A DNA stretch of 64,000 nucleotides from JAQVEM01 sp964595565. GTDB taxonomy: Bacteria; Actinomycetota; Humimicrobiia; Humimicrobiales; Humimicrobiaceae. Of this stretch, positions 8,332 through 17,081 are shown piece after piece. The first letter of the stretch is position 1, and each line of letters opens with the position of its first letter. Under the pieces are notes generated by a model that was given only the letters and a program-made list of their open reading frames with translations, searched no databases and was not told the DNA's origin. The stretch spans positions 19,184-83,183 of the forward strand of contig CAZQQX010000003.1 of the NCBI GenBank assembly GCA_964595565.1. The letters run 5' to 3'. The translations under genes and the position numbers were made by a program.

Positions 8332-9149
8332 TGGGGATACCTAGATCAACTTACTACTACAAGCCCGAGAATAAAAAACACCCTGATATGGAACTTGCTG
8401 AGGTCATTGAAAAAATCGCCCTGGATTACCCATACTATGGCTACAGAAGGATTACTGCGGAACTGCACCGCCAGGGATTCAAGGTAAACCATAAAAGGGT
8501 TTTACGCCTTATGAGGAATAAAAACCTACTGTGCAGGGCCAGAAAGTCATTTAAAGCCACTACAGACTCATCCCATGGCTTTAGAAAGTACCCCAATCTG
8601 ATAGAAGATCTTGTTCCATACAAAATAGATCAGCTGTGGCATGCAGATATAACCTATATAAGAATAGTAAACTCCTTTATATATCTGGCAGCTCTAATAG
8701 ATGGCTTTAGCCGAAAAGTTGTAGGATACGGATTGGGTAGGACCCTTTCAGCAGATCTTGCTATAGCAGCACTTAAAGATACCATATCTAAGAGGAATAC
8801 GGATAATCTTATCCACCACCCTGACCAGGGCATACAGTATTGCTCTTACGAATATGTGGAGGTCCTAAAAGATCATGGCATTTTAATATCCATGTCGGGT
8901 AAGGCAAATCCGTATGATAATGCCAAGATAGAATCATTTTTCAGGACACTAAAGGTTGAAGAGGTATACATGTTTGAATATGAGACATATGCAGAGGTTC
9001 TGGAAAGGATTCCCTATTTTATTAAAGAAGTCTACAATAGGAAAAGATTGCATTCATCCCTGGGCTATAAGTCCCCGGAAGAGTTTGAAAACATAAATAA
9101 TAAAAATATGAAAGGAAACGAGTCCCATCAGCTGATTTTGATTAGTTAA
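8331..9149 (+). CDS. IS3-family transposase OrfB (DDE integrase)
   Basis: A 272-residue rve-type integrase with N-terminal IPRSTYYY, an HTH_21 region (YGYRRITAELHRQG) and a catalytic core with D106 (WHADITYI), D165 (HHPDQGIQY) and E201 (NAKIESFFRTLK). The D165-E201 spacing has the DD(35)E arrangement. A GTG at 8331 overlaps the OrfA stop by one base, but the frame stays open upstream to the A8 run at 8264-8271, so the working transposase is probably the frameshifted OrfAB product. Confidence 0.92.
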   Translation: MGIPRSTYYYKPENKKHPDMELAEVIEKIALDYPYYGYRRITAELHRQGFKVNHKRVLRLMRNKNLLCRARKSFKATTDSSHGFRKYPNLIEDLVPYKIDQLWHADITYIRIVNSFIYLAALIDGFSRKVVGYGLGRTLSADLAIAALKDTISKRNTDNLIHHPDQGIQYCSYEYVEVLKDHGILISMSGKANPYDNAKIESFFRTLKVEEVYMFEYETYAEVLERIPYFIKEVYNRKRLHSSLGYKSPEEFENINNKNMKGNESHQLILIS

Positions 9150-9181
9150 TTTGGTGTCTAGAATTGGGGGTTCATATCATA

Positions 9182-9210
9182 TTGGTAGTTTCACGGATAA
9201 TATTGATAAT
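9182..9210 (+). promoter_or_regulatory. Predicted galK promoter
   Basis: TTGGTA at 9182-9187 and GATAAT at 9205-9210 are separated by 17 bp. The -35 box starts three bases after the IS3 right end, so the element does not disrupt it. The galK start is 39 bp downstream of the -10 box. Confidence 0.45.
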
Positions 9211-9248
9211 TTAAATTAAAGATAACTATAAGGTAGGGATAATATTCA

Positions 9249-10475
9249 ATGGAAAAGGCAAAAATCAATAATTGTTTTAAAGAATTGCAGGATTTATATC
9301 TGGATAGGTTTGCAAAAAGTAAAAAAGAACGAGTAGGTATATTAAAAAATAAAAGTTCTGTAAATACTCTGTCCCCGGGAAGAGTAAATATCATCGGAGA
9401 ACACACAGATTATAATCTGGGGCTGTCCATAAATGCGGCGATAGATAAACATATATTTATAACGGGCTATAAGAATGATTCTAATTCTGTAGAAGTTTTT
9501 TCCAGATACTTAAACGACTCCAGCAGGTTTTCCTTAAATAATATTGAGTTTGATAAAACCAAGAACTGGACGAATTATATAAAGGGCGTTTTAAAGGAAT
9601 ATATCCAGAAAGGTCACAAAATTTCAGGTTTTAACATGGTCTTAGACAGTAACCTTCCTATAGGCGCCGGCATAAGCTCCTCTGCTGCTCTTGAAGTTGG
9701 TGTTGCAAAGTTTATTGAGGAGCTTTTTGGTTTAGAGGTTAGCAAAAGGACAATGGTAGCTCTTTGCAACAGCGCAGAGAATAATTTTGTAGGAGTAAAC
9801 TGTGGATTTATGGACCAGTTCTCAGTTGCATACGGAAAAAAAGATTATGTGATTTTTCTAAATTTTAGGGACCTTTCATATGAATACATCCCGTTTAACC
9901 TCGGAGGTGACATTATTTTAATTATTAACTCAAAAGAAGAGAGAAATCTTGCAGATACCGAATACAATAAAAGAAGAAAAGAATGCAATGAAGCAGTAAA
10001 GATAATATCCAGCATGATAAGAGGGGAAAAGATTACGTCCCTATCAGATATTAAACCGGAAATGCTTGGCAGGCTGGAAGGCAGCATGCCCGAAAAACTT
10101 TTTAAAAGGGCAAGGCATGTGATAACCGAAAATAGCAGGGTTTTGCGAGCAAAGGAAAATCTTCTTAAAGGGGAAATCAAAGAGCTGGGACGGATATTAT
10201 ATGAATCACATAAAAGCTTAAAAAATGATTATGAAGTATCAACCAGAAGGCTTGATTATCTGGTAAATGAGCTTGGTAAAATTAAAGGAGTTTACGGCGC
10301 AAGATTAATGGGAGCAGGTTTTGGGGGGAGCGTTATAAGCATTGTAAGCAGGGATAGTATCAACGATATTAAAGATATTACAGGCAAAAGTTTCTTAAAT
10401 AAATTCAATGTTACCCCTGAATTTATTCAGTGCACAATTTCAGACGGAACCAGGAGGGTAACATCCCTGAATTAA
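9249..10475 (+). CDS. galK: Galactokinase
   Basis: Phosphorylates galactose at C1, the first committed step of the Leloir pathway. The 408-residue GHMP kinase has the galactokinase signature PGRVNIIGEHTDYN near residue 40, the ATP-binding loop LPIGAGISSSAAL near 138, and the third motif GARLMGAGFGGSV near 345. The N-terminus is about 20 residues longer than in compact galactokinases. It heads a plus-strand sugar block that includes an ABC transporter and galT. No galE is in the window. The start ATG at 9249 has a TAAGGTAGGG site upstream. Confidence 0.96.
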   Translation: MEKAKINNCFKELQDLYLDRFAKSKKERVGILKNKSSVNTLSPGRVNIIGEHTDYNLGLSINAAIDKHIFITGYKNDSNSVEVFSRYLNDSSRFSLNNIEFDKTKNWTNYIKGVLKEYIQKGHKISGFNMVLDSNLPIGAGISSSAALEVGVAKFIEELFGLEVSKRTMVALCNSAENNFVGVNCGFMDQFSVAYGKKDYVIFLNFRDLSYEYIPFNLGGDIILIINSKEERNLADTEYNKRRKECNEAVKIISSMIRGEKITSLSDIKPEMLGRLEGSMPEKLFKRARHVITENSRVLRAKENLLKGEIKELGRILYESHKSLKNDYEVSTRRLDYLVNELGKIKGVYGARLMGAGFGGSVISIVSRDSINDIKDITGKSFLNKFNVTPEFIQCTISDGTRRVTSLN

Positions 10476-10854
10476 GAGATAACTGCGAGCCGACAAAAGG
10501 GCGGGCTAAAGAGCTATATTAAAAAAAGAAAAAGATCTTAGACCGGGTGAATTTGACAAAACTTTAATAGTTAGTTAAAATTATTAACTATGATATTTTT
10601 AAATCCGAAACTTAATCAGAAAAAAAATAATATTATTAAAACACCCATGAAGTACAGGGTATGAAACATATATAAAACTATACATATAATCAGAGTTCGC
10701 AATAAATACTGAGAAAAAAAGACAGGAGGTGAGGAATCGGTTACCTAAAAAAGGAATATGCACATATACAGAAACAGGTGAAGGTATATCGAGAGCATAT
10801 CCCGGAGTCAATTTTACAAAAAGCACTGAAAAAATAAGAAAGGAGTTATAAAAA
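10476..10854 (+). other. 379-bp gap between galK and the sugar-binding protein gene
   Basis: AT-rich leader region with no recognised gene. It contains an unusually good anti-16S match, AGGAGGTGA at 10724-10732, that is not followed by a canonical start. Reading from ATC at 10736 gives an uninterrupted 33-codon frame to TAA; another frame from GTG 10729 runs 40 codons. A normal AAGGAG site for the next gene lies at about 10841. No riboswitch is recognised. Confidence 0.5.
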
Positions 10855-11886
10855 ATGAGAAAGCTGTTTTTATTGTTTGCAGTTATTGCGGTAAGTGCAA
10901 TAATGATATTGTCTTTAACGTTAAATGGATGTAGAGAGGAAGCAGCTCCGGCTGAAGGAGAAGTTACAGAAGGAAAACATTTTGAAGGAATAGACATATG
11001 GTTTTTCCCCGGGGGGCCTGAAGGAGGACCATTCGCAAGTGTTGTGTATAATGGAGCAAAGGCTGCGGAAGAGGACCTGGGACCTAATGTAACATATGTC
11101 TGGTCTGACTGGAATGTTGAAACAATGATTTCGCAGTTTAAAGAAGCAATTGCAGCAAAGCCTGATGGTATTTGTGTCATGGGGCACCCGGGAGATGTTG
11201 CATTCGGTCCCCTGATAGATGATGCTGTATCAGAAGGTATTATAGTAACAAGCCAGAATACTGAACTTCCAGAATCCGAAGCAAAATACGGCGCCAATGG
11301 TTTTGGTTATGTAGGTGCTTCTAACTATAATGCCGGACTATCACTGGGAAGGCAGGCAGTAATTGAATTTGGTCTTGGCGAAGGAGATAGGGCTCTTGTC
11401 TGGGGTCTTCTGGCGCAGGCAGACCGCGGGCTAAGATCACAGGGTTGTATAGATGGCCTGGAAGAAGCCGGTCTGGTGGTTGATTACATTGAAATAAGTG
11501 ACGAAGTGAATGCAGATGCAACTCTTGGTACACCTGTGGTAAGCGGCTATGTATCAGCGAATCCAGATGTTAAGTTAATAATAACTGACCATGGAGCTCT
11601 CACTTCAACAGCTGAAGCTTATGGCAAGGGCGCAGGCCTGGAACCGGGCGAAGTTAATTTTGCGGGGTTCGACCTGTCGGCAGCTTCTGTTGAAGCTATT
11701 AAGTCTGGATACCTGGGACTAATAATTGACCAGCAGCCGTGGCTGCAGGGATATCTACCAATTTTGCAGGTTTGTCTGACCGAGAAATACTATTTTGCAG
11801 GTCTCCATATTGATACCGGGAGCGGTTTTGTAAATGCAGATAATGTGGACCTTCTTGCGGAACTTGCGGAGAAAGGAATTAGATAA
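10855..11886 (+). CDS. Sugar ABC transporter substrate-binding lipoprotein
   Basis: A 343-residue periplasmic-binding-protein type 1 (ribose/galactose-like) lipoprotein. The signal peptide covers about residues 1-26 with lipobox LTLNGC, so the mature protein would be anchored in the membrane by a lipidated cysteine. An acidic, alanine-rich linker follows, then the two-lobed domain (motifs AAKPDGICVMGHP, GYVGASNYNAGLSLG and NFAGFDLS). It starts the transport unit of binding protein, ATPase and permease. Lying between galK and galT it may carry galactose or a galactoside, but the ligand is inferred only from context. Confidence 0.9.
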   Translation: MRKLFLLFAVIAVSAIMILSLTLNGCREEAAPAEGEVTEGKHFEGIDIWFFPGGPEGGPFASVVYNGAKAAEEDLGPNVTYVWSDWNVETMISQFKEAIAAKPDGICVMGHPGDVAFGPLIDDAVSEGIIVTSQNTELPESEAKYGANGFGYVGASNYNAGLSLGRQAVIEFGLGEGDRALVWGLLAQADRGLRSQGCIDGLEEAGLVVDYIEISDEVNADATLGTPVVSGYVSANPDVKLIITDHGALTSTAEAYGKGAGLEPGEVNFAGFDLSAASVEAIKSGYLGLIIDQQPWLQGYLPILQVCLTEKYYFAGLHIDTGSGFVNADNVDLLAELAEKGIR

Positions 11887-11889
11887 CTT

Positions 11890-12693
11890 ATGGAAAATAA
11901 CGCAGTAAATTCTCCAGCACAGACTCCATCAGAAAATTCACCTCTGGTAAAAATGGTAGACATACACAAATCTTATGGGGCAGTTACTGCGTTAAATGGA
12001 GTGGATTTTACTGTTGGAAGAAATGAAATTGTTGGGCTTATAGGAGATAATGGTGCAGGAAAATCTACTCTTATCAAGGTACTTACAGGGGTAGAGAAAC
12101 AGGATAAGGGAAAGATTTACTGGATGGGTAAAAAAATAAAGAAACACACAGTTGAAAATTCCCGGAATATAGGGATTGAAACTGTTTTTCAGGACAGGGC
12201 TCTTGCAGAGAAGCAGAATATATGGCGGAACCTTTTTATGGGAAGAGAATTAACCTATGGACGGACAGGATTTTTAAAAATTGGTAAGTCACAAAAGGAA
12301 GCTATTAATCTGTTAAGGAAAATGGTAGGGCTTACCCAGTCGGGTCTCGCTCCAAATCTGGGTGTGATGGGACTATCCGGTGGAGAAAAGCAGGGGATAG
12401 CCATAGCAAGAGCTCTTTATTTTGATGCCCAATTAATCATCCTGGATGAACCCACAAACAATCTTTCGCTTTCTGAGACAAATAAAGTGCTGGAATTTGT
12501 AAAGTGGATAAAAGAGAATAGAAAATCCTGCATTTTTATAACCCATAGCATTTATCACGTTTACTCTGTGGCAGAGAGATTTGTGATTATGGATCGCGGC
12601 AATATCATAGGAGAGTTTCTTAAGAGGGACCTCTCGCTGGATGAGCTTGTTGAGAAGTTGGAATATGTAGCCAAACATGGTGTATTAAATTAG
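11890..12693 (+). CDS. Sugar ABC transporter ATP-binding protein, single nucleotide-binding domain
   Basis: A 267-residue CUT2-type ATPase with only one nucleotide-binding domain, unlike the double-domain RbsA/MglA. Walker A is GDNGAGKST, the signature is LSGGEKQGIAIARAL, Walker B is LIILDEPT and the switch histidine is in FITHSIYHV. It starts 3 bp after the binding-protein stop. Single-domain members such as FrcA serve fructose or xylose systems, so the substrate cannot be read from the ATPase. A perfect stem-loop separates it from the permease gene. Confidence 0.93.
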   Translation: MENNAVNSPAQTPSENSPLVKMVDIHKSYGAVTALNGVDFTVGRNEIVGLIGDNGAGKSTLIKVLTGVEKQDKGKIYWMGKKIKKHTVENSRNIGIETVFQDRALAEKQNIWRNLFMGRELTYGRTGFLKIGKSQKEAINLLRKMVGLTQSGLAPNLGVMGLSGGEKQGIAIARALYFDAQLIILDEPTNNLSLSETNKVLEFVKWIKENRKSCIFITHSIYHVYSVAERFVIMDRGNIIGEFLKRDLSLDELVEKLEYVAKHGVLN

Positions 12694-12735
12694 AATGATA
12701 ATAGAAGACGACAACCGGGCTATAAAATAAATTGA

Positions 12736-12772
12736 TTTTGCCCTGGTTATAAGAAATTATGCCAGGGCAAAA
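12736..12772 (+). repeat. Perfect stem-loop between ATPase and permease genes
   Basis: 11-bp arms TTTTGCCCTGG (12736-12746) and CCAGGGCAAAA (12762-12772) flank a 15-nt loop inside the transporter operon. No T run follows, so it is more likely an mRNA-stability or processing element, or a partial attenuator, than a full terminator. Confidence 0.7.
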
Positions 12773-12880
12773 CTATTAATATGCTAATAAAAGTTGTCCC
12801 TGGGTCTGAATCATATTATTTTCCAAATACAGGGTCCTGTTGGAAGAGAAATAAATGGATATAAAAAAGGAACAGTAAAA

Positions 12881-13903
12881 ATGTTAGAAAAAATTAAATT
12901 AAAGATAAGTGAATCCAAATTGCAGCTGAGCATATTCGGGGTATTAATACTTGTATTTGTGGTTTTTATTGCTGGAAATCCGGGTACTTTTCTTAGTTAT
13001 AGAATTTATTACGCATTTATGTCAACTATTCCCTTTTCAGCAATACTTGCTTTATCATTAACACCGGTCGTTATTTTAGGAGAAATTGACCTTTCCTTTC
13101 CATCAATAGTAGGTTTTTCTGCATGGGTATTTTCAGCTGTGTTTAATCAAACAAATAATATTTACCTGGCATTTATAGCATGCCTGGCAGTAGGTTTATT
13201 TGCCGGCTACTTAAATAGTGTACTTATAGTAAGAGTTGGAATACCGTCTTTAATATTAACCATAGGAATGATGTTCCTGTGGCGCGGGATGGTTTATATA
13301 GCAAGTGGAGGCCATGGTATATCTGTAGTTGGAGCAAAAGGAACGATTCTCTATAAAGCCCTTGTTGGCAGGATAGGAGGTTTGGTTCCGGCTCAGGCGG
13401 TGTGGGCTGTTTTAATTGCGGTGTTTTTTGCACTGGTATTAAACCGCCATAGATTTGGAGCACATATACTTTACACTGGTGACGACGAAGTAAGTGCAAA
13501 AATGATGGGTGTAAATGTGTCAAAGGTGAAAACAATTGTTTTTATGCAGGTCGGGGTTTTCTCTGCGTTTGTTGGTGTCCTTGCAACTCTGGAGGTATTA
13601 TATCTGTGGCCTTCAACAGGAGAAGGCTATCTTATGAAATCACTGGCTTCGGTTTTTATAGGAGGTACCTCGGTTTTTGGAGGAGCTGGAACAATATTCG
13701 GAACTTTTGTTGGAGCCATAATCATGGGGTCACTGGAAGCAGGTATTGTTTCAGGAGGAATTTCTGGATTCTGGACACAGTTTGTCTTTGGGTTTGTAAT
13801 AGTTCTGTCTCTTACAATTTATGCCTTAATGAATAAAAGAATAAGTCCGGGTAAGAGAATAATAGAAGCTATAAAAAATCTGGTCGGGAAGAAGAAAAAG
13901 TAG
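12881..13903 (+). CDS. Sugar ABC transporter permease (CUT2 type)
   Basis: An inner-membrane permease of the RbsC/XylH family, about 340 residues with eight to ten hydrophobic helices. The conserved loop DDEVSAKMMGVNVSKVKT and the segment SLASVFIGGTSVFGGAGTIFGT are diagnostic of BPD_transp_2. ATG 12881 is preferred over an in-frame TTG at 12794 because AAAAAGGAACA precedes it and the upstream extension does not look like a family N-terminus. It completes the transporter with the genes at 10855 and 11890. Confidence 0.93.
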   Translation: MLEKIKLKISESKLQLSIFGVLILVFVVFIAGNPGTFLSYRIYYAFMSTIPFSAILALSLTPVVILGEIDLSFPSIVGFSAWVFSAVFNQTNNIYLAFIACLAVGLFAGYLNSVLIVRVGIPSLILTIGMMFLWRGMVYIASGGHGISVVGAKGTILYKALVGRIGGLVPAQAVWAVLIAVFFALVLNRHRFGAHILYTGDDEVSAKMMGVNVSKVKTIVFMQVGVFSAFVGVLATLEVLYLWPSTGEGYLMKSLASVFIGGTSVFGGAGTIFGTFVGAIIMGSLEAGIVSGGISGFWTQFVFGFVIVLSLTIYALMNKRISPGKRIIEAIKNLVGKKKK

Positions 13904-14094
13904 ACAGTTCGCTATACTGAAAGAAAAGTAACTTACAATTTGAGATTGACGACATTAATGGTATAAAATGTAAGTATGAATGAAAAATTTGATATTAATC
14001 CAAGATTTAAAAGAAAGTGTGCGGCCGGGTAGCAAAGGGTAGATAATGTTAATTATACAATATGTATAGGAAATAAAAGAAAAATGAAAGAAAA

Positions 14095-14289
14095 ATGAAA
14101 GAGGGAAAAGTTAAATTAAATAAAAAGAAAACCCTGAAAAATAAAAGTAAAATCAAAAAAGTTAACCCGAACAGCCGGGAAGTTAAAAATTTGACTGAAA
14201 GAAGGTTCGAGAAAGACCTGGCCTTTAAAAAGAGAATAGTTGTAAAAGAAGACGGCAGGTACCTGATTTATTATGATTTTAATAAGTGA
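14095..14289 (+). CDS. Small basic protein of unknown function
   Basis: A 64-residue protein very rich in lysine and arginine, with no transmembrane segment. The N-terminal half is a poly-basic tail; the C-terminal half (RRFEKDLAFKKRIVVKEDGRYLIYYDF) looks like a compact strand-forming module. It lies between the sugar permease and galT, 55 bp upstream of galT, on the same strand. I do not recognise the family. The composition could suit nucleic-acid binding, but that is only a composition argument. Confidence 0.55.
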   Translation: MKEGKVKLNKKKTLKNKSKIKKVNPNSREVKNLTERRFEKDLAFKKRIVVKEDGRYLIYYDFNK

Positions 14290-14344
14290 TATTAACGAAG
14301 ACAACTAATTAGTAAGATTATCCAGAAGATAATGGGGGTATGAA

Positions 14345-15343
14345 ATATTAGAATTACGATATGACCCGGTTAAAAGCAAGTGGGTTGCCATGGCAACTAA
14401 AAGGCAGGAGAGGACTTTTTTGCCGCCAAAAGATTTTTGCCCTCTCTGCCCAACAAAGAACAGCAGGATTATTACCGAAATTCCAGAGAGTGATTATGAT
14501 ATAGTGGTTTTTGAAAATAAATTTCCCACCTTCAGCAGGAGCCCGGATAAATTAGATAATCATAATAATGCAGACGGTAAAAGAGTCTTTTCCTTTTTAA
14601 AAAAACCATCCAGGGGAATCTGTGAAGTTGTGTGTTACACATCAGAACATGATTTATTCCTGGAAGATATGCCAGTAGAAAAAATAAGAAATTTAATAAA
14701 AGTCTGGCAGGACAGGTATTTTAACCTGGGAAATAAAAGTTTTATAAAATATGTTTTTATTTTTGAGAATAAAGGAGAAGAGATAGGTGTTACTCTTTCC
14801 CATCCCCATGGCCAGATATATGCATTTCCATATATACCACCAGTTATTCTGGATGAATTAAAATCATCTAAAGAATTTTACAGAAAAAATAAAAAATGCC
14901 TTCACTGCGCTATAATCAAAAATGAATTAAGTGATAAAAAGCGAATTGTTATTAAAAATGATGATTTTATTGCATTCATCCCTTTTTACGCTTCCTGGCC
15001 GTATGAAGTACATATTTATTCCATAAGACATCTGGGCAGTATAGGTGAACTGGAAGAGAGAGAAATTAATTCTCTCTCAAAAACAATCAAAGAGCTGATA
15101 AATGGCTACAACAGGCTTTTTGGTTTTAGAATGCCCTACGTAATGGTAATACACCAGAAGCCGACAGACGGGAGGGAACACAGTTATTACCATTTTCATC
15201 TTGAGTTTTACCCGCCGTACAGGACAGGGGACAAATTAAAATATATGGCAGGGTGCGAGCTTGGTGCGGGAACATTTATAAATGACACTTTGCCGGAGGA
15301 AAAAGCTGAAGAGTTAAGGGATATAGTTGATAAATTGTTATGA
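14345..15343 (+). CDS. galT: Galactose-1-phosphate uridylyltransferase, probable ATA start
   Basis: Exchanges UMP between UDP-glucose and galactose-1-phosphate. Seen are the zinc-type CPLC motif, the active-site HPHGQIYAF (uridylylated histidine) and HFHLEFYPP. The family N-terminus, usually read as ELRYDP then W-V, is encoded at 14351-14386 as ELRYDPVKSKWV, upstream of the first ATG (14390), so that ATG is internal. Between the in-frame stop at 14330 and this motif there is no ATG, GTG or TTG; ATA at 14345, 6 nt after GGGGG, is the best start, giving 332 residues. A one-base deletion is the alternative here, because one extra A would create ATG at 14340 in frame. Confidence 0.93.
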   Translation: MLELRYDPVKSKWVAMATKRQERTFLPPKDFCPLCPTKNSRIITEIPESDYDIVVFENKFPTFSRSPDKLDNHNNADGKRVFSFLKKPSRGICEVVCYTSEHDLFLEDMPVEKIRNLIKVWQDRYFNLGNKSFIKYVFIFENKGEEIGVTLSHPHGQIYAFPYIPPVILDELKSSKEFYRKNKKCLHCAIIKNELSDKKRIVIKNDDFIAFIPFYASWPYEVHIYSIRHLGSIGELEEREINSLSKTIKELINGYNRLFGFRMPYVMVIHQKPTDGREHSYYHFHLEFYPPYRTGDKLKYMAGCELGAGTFINDTLPEEKAEELRDIVDKLL

Positions 15344-15599
15344 ACCCAGGGACTGGAAATAGAATTAACTTTATCAGAACCAGCTTCTAGGACTTATAAA
15401 TTTGCATTCAAATTCTTCCGTGGGAATACGCTCCTGAAGAAGGTAATCTATAAAACACGGGATAGATATATTAACAGTGAAGCTTAAACCCGGGAGAGTC
15501 GTGGATGTTAAAAGAATTTTTGATAAAATGAAGTATTAAGATAAGATATATAATACAGTTAAATCTTTTAATGTATACAGTAATAGGGAAGGTATCAAA

Positions 15600-17081
15600 A
15601 TGACAAAAAAAAGTAAGACAGGCGAGTCCGGAACAGTTGAACCGGATATAGTCAGGGACCTGATACTGGAATCTCTTATGGAACATATTCCGGACAGTAT
15701 ATATTTTAAGGACCTTAAAAGCAGGATTATAAGAGTGAATAAAGCCTGTGCGGTTGAAGCTTATAAATTAAAAGGTCCGGAAGAAGCTGTTGGCAAGACA
15801 GATTTTGACTTCTTTTCTAAAGAGCATGCCAGCCAGGCATATGCAGATGAGCAGAGAATAATAAAAACCGGAAAACCCATGGTAAACATTGAGGAAAAAG
15901 AGACATGGCCGCGTGAGAAAGAGCCCCGGTGGATATCAACAACAAAGATGCCATTTTATGAAAGAAAGGGCAGTATAATAGGGACATTTGGAATTTCACG
16001 GGACATTTCAGACAGGAAAAAGGCCGAGGAGAAAGTGGAATACCTGTCCTTTCACGACACACTTACCGGGCTGTATAACAGGGCATACTTTGAAGAAGAG
16101 ATAAAAAGGCTGGATACCTCCAGGCAGCTCCCGCTGACCGTAGTAATGGGAGATACAAATGGCCTGAAGTTGATAAATGATGCGTTTGGGCACGAAAAGG
16201 GAGACCTGTTCCTGAAAAAGATAGCAGATATACTCAGGGAAGCCTTTAGGAAGGAAGATATAATATCACGCTGGGGCGGGGATGAGTTTATAATAATACT
16301 TCCCAGAACAAACACCGGAGATGCAAAGAGTATAATAAAAAGAATAAGTAAAATGTGTAAGGAAAAAAGCACCCCGGACATGCCCTTAAGTGTTTCGCTC
16401 GGGGTCTCAACCAAGAGGAAGCCGGGAGAGAGCATAGCTGATATATTAAAGGAAGCAGAAGATAAAATGTACAGAAAAAAAATATCGGATAGCAAGCCAA
16501 TTCATGATAGTCTGGTAGAATCACTTAGGGTAAACTTAAAAAAAGATAGTCATGAAACCGTAAATGCCCAGAAGAAGGAACGGTATGCGCTCCTTCTTGC
16601 CGAAAGGCTGAACCTTTCATCTTTAAAACTTGAAGAGCTAAAACTTCTGCTAAATCTCCATAACATAGGGAAGCTTGCTCTGGTAGATGAGATAATGTCC
16701 AAAAAGGGGAGGCTTACCAGGGAAGAATGGAAGATAATAAAAGAGGTTCCTCTTATAGGGTACCGTATTGCAGAAGCATCCTCCCAGCTAAGGCCCATAG
16801 CAGAAGCGATACTTTCCCACCATGAGTGGTATGACGGGAGCGGGTATCCGAGGGGCATAAAGGGAGACGAAATCCCGGTGCTATCAAGGATATCTTTTCT
16901 TATTAATTCATATGAAGCCATGACCAGCAAGAGGCCATACCGGAGGAAAATGACCAGAAAGCAGGCCATAGAGGAGATTAAGAGGTACAGTGGAAAACAA
17001 TTTGACCCCAAGATAGCGAAACTTTTTATAGAGATACTGGAGGAAGAAGCAAAAAAGAAGGAGAAAGCACAGAAATCATAG
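15600..17081 (+). CDS. PAS-GGDEF-HD-GYP cyclic-di-GMP signalling protein with altered HD motif
   Basis: A 493-residue cytoplasmic protein: PAS domain (about 20-140), GGDEF domain (about 145-305) and HD-GYP domain (about 325-485). The cyclase motif WGGDEF and an upstream RxxD inhibitory site (RKED) are intact, so diguanylate cyclase activity is plausible. In the phosphodiesterase half the metal-binding HD is changed to HN (H354-N355 in LHNIGK), while GSGYPRG is kept, so hydrolysis may be impaired. There are no transmembrane helices. The 3' end overlaps the convergent nadE by 6 bp. Confidence 0.92.
   Translation: MTKKSKTGESGTVEPDIVRDLILESLMEHIPDSIYFKDLKSRIIRVNKACAVEAYKLKGPEEAVGKTDFDFFSKEHASQAYADEQRIIKTGKPMVNIEEKETWPREKEPRWISTTKMPFYERKGSIIGTFGISRDISDRKKAEEKVEYLSFHDTLTGLYNRAYFEEEIKRLDTSRQLPLTVVMGDTNGLKLINDAFGHEKGDLFLKKIADILREAFRKEDIISRWGGDEFIIILPRTNTGDAKSIIKRISKMCKEKSTPDMPLSVSLGVSTKRKPGESIADILKEAEDKMYRKKISDSKPIHDSLVESLRVNLKKDSHETVNAQKKERYALLLAERLNLSSLKLEELKLLLNLHNIGKLALVDEIMSKKGRLTREEWKIIKEVPLIGYRIAEASSQLRPIAEAILSHHEWYDGSGYPRGIKGDEIPVLSRISFLINSYEAMTSKRPYRRKMTRKQAIEEIKRYSGKQFDPKIAKLFIEILEEEAKKKEKAQKS

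Larger units (their letters stand above)
7886..9179 (+). mobile_element. IS3-family insertion sequence
   Basis: About 1294 bp. Imperfect 25-bp terminal inverted repeats lie at 7886-7910 and 9155-9179; both begin TGA, share TGAACCCC and end in TAGACA. Two overlapping frames encode an OrfA (helix-turn-helix plus leucine-rich coil) and an OrfB (DDE integrase), with OrfB in the -1 frame. No clean target duplication is visible: the flanking triplets are AAT and TAT. The copy looks intact, with no stops in either frame. Confidence 0.9.

Noticed and set aside
7880..9185. Target-site duplication of the IS3 element
   Set aside because: Flanking triplets AAT and TAT differ; no perfect duplication for the boundaries set by the inverted repeats.
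10599..11297. Long minus-strand frame opposite the sugar-binding protein gene
   Set aside because: It has no motif, a biased composition and lies antisense to a clear lipoprotein gene.
15344..15599. Possible cyclic-di-GMP riboswitch before the GGDEF gene
   Set aside because: The conserved aptamer segments are not present.
16052..16495. Minus-strand frame within the GGDEF gene
   Set aside because: Shadow of a well-supported gene; no motif.
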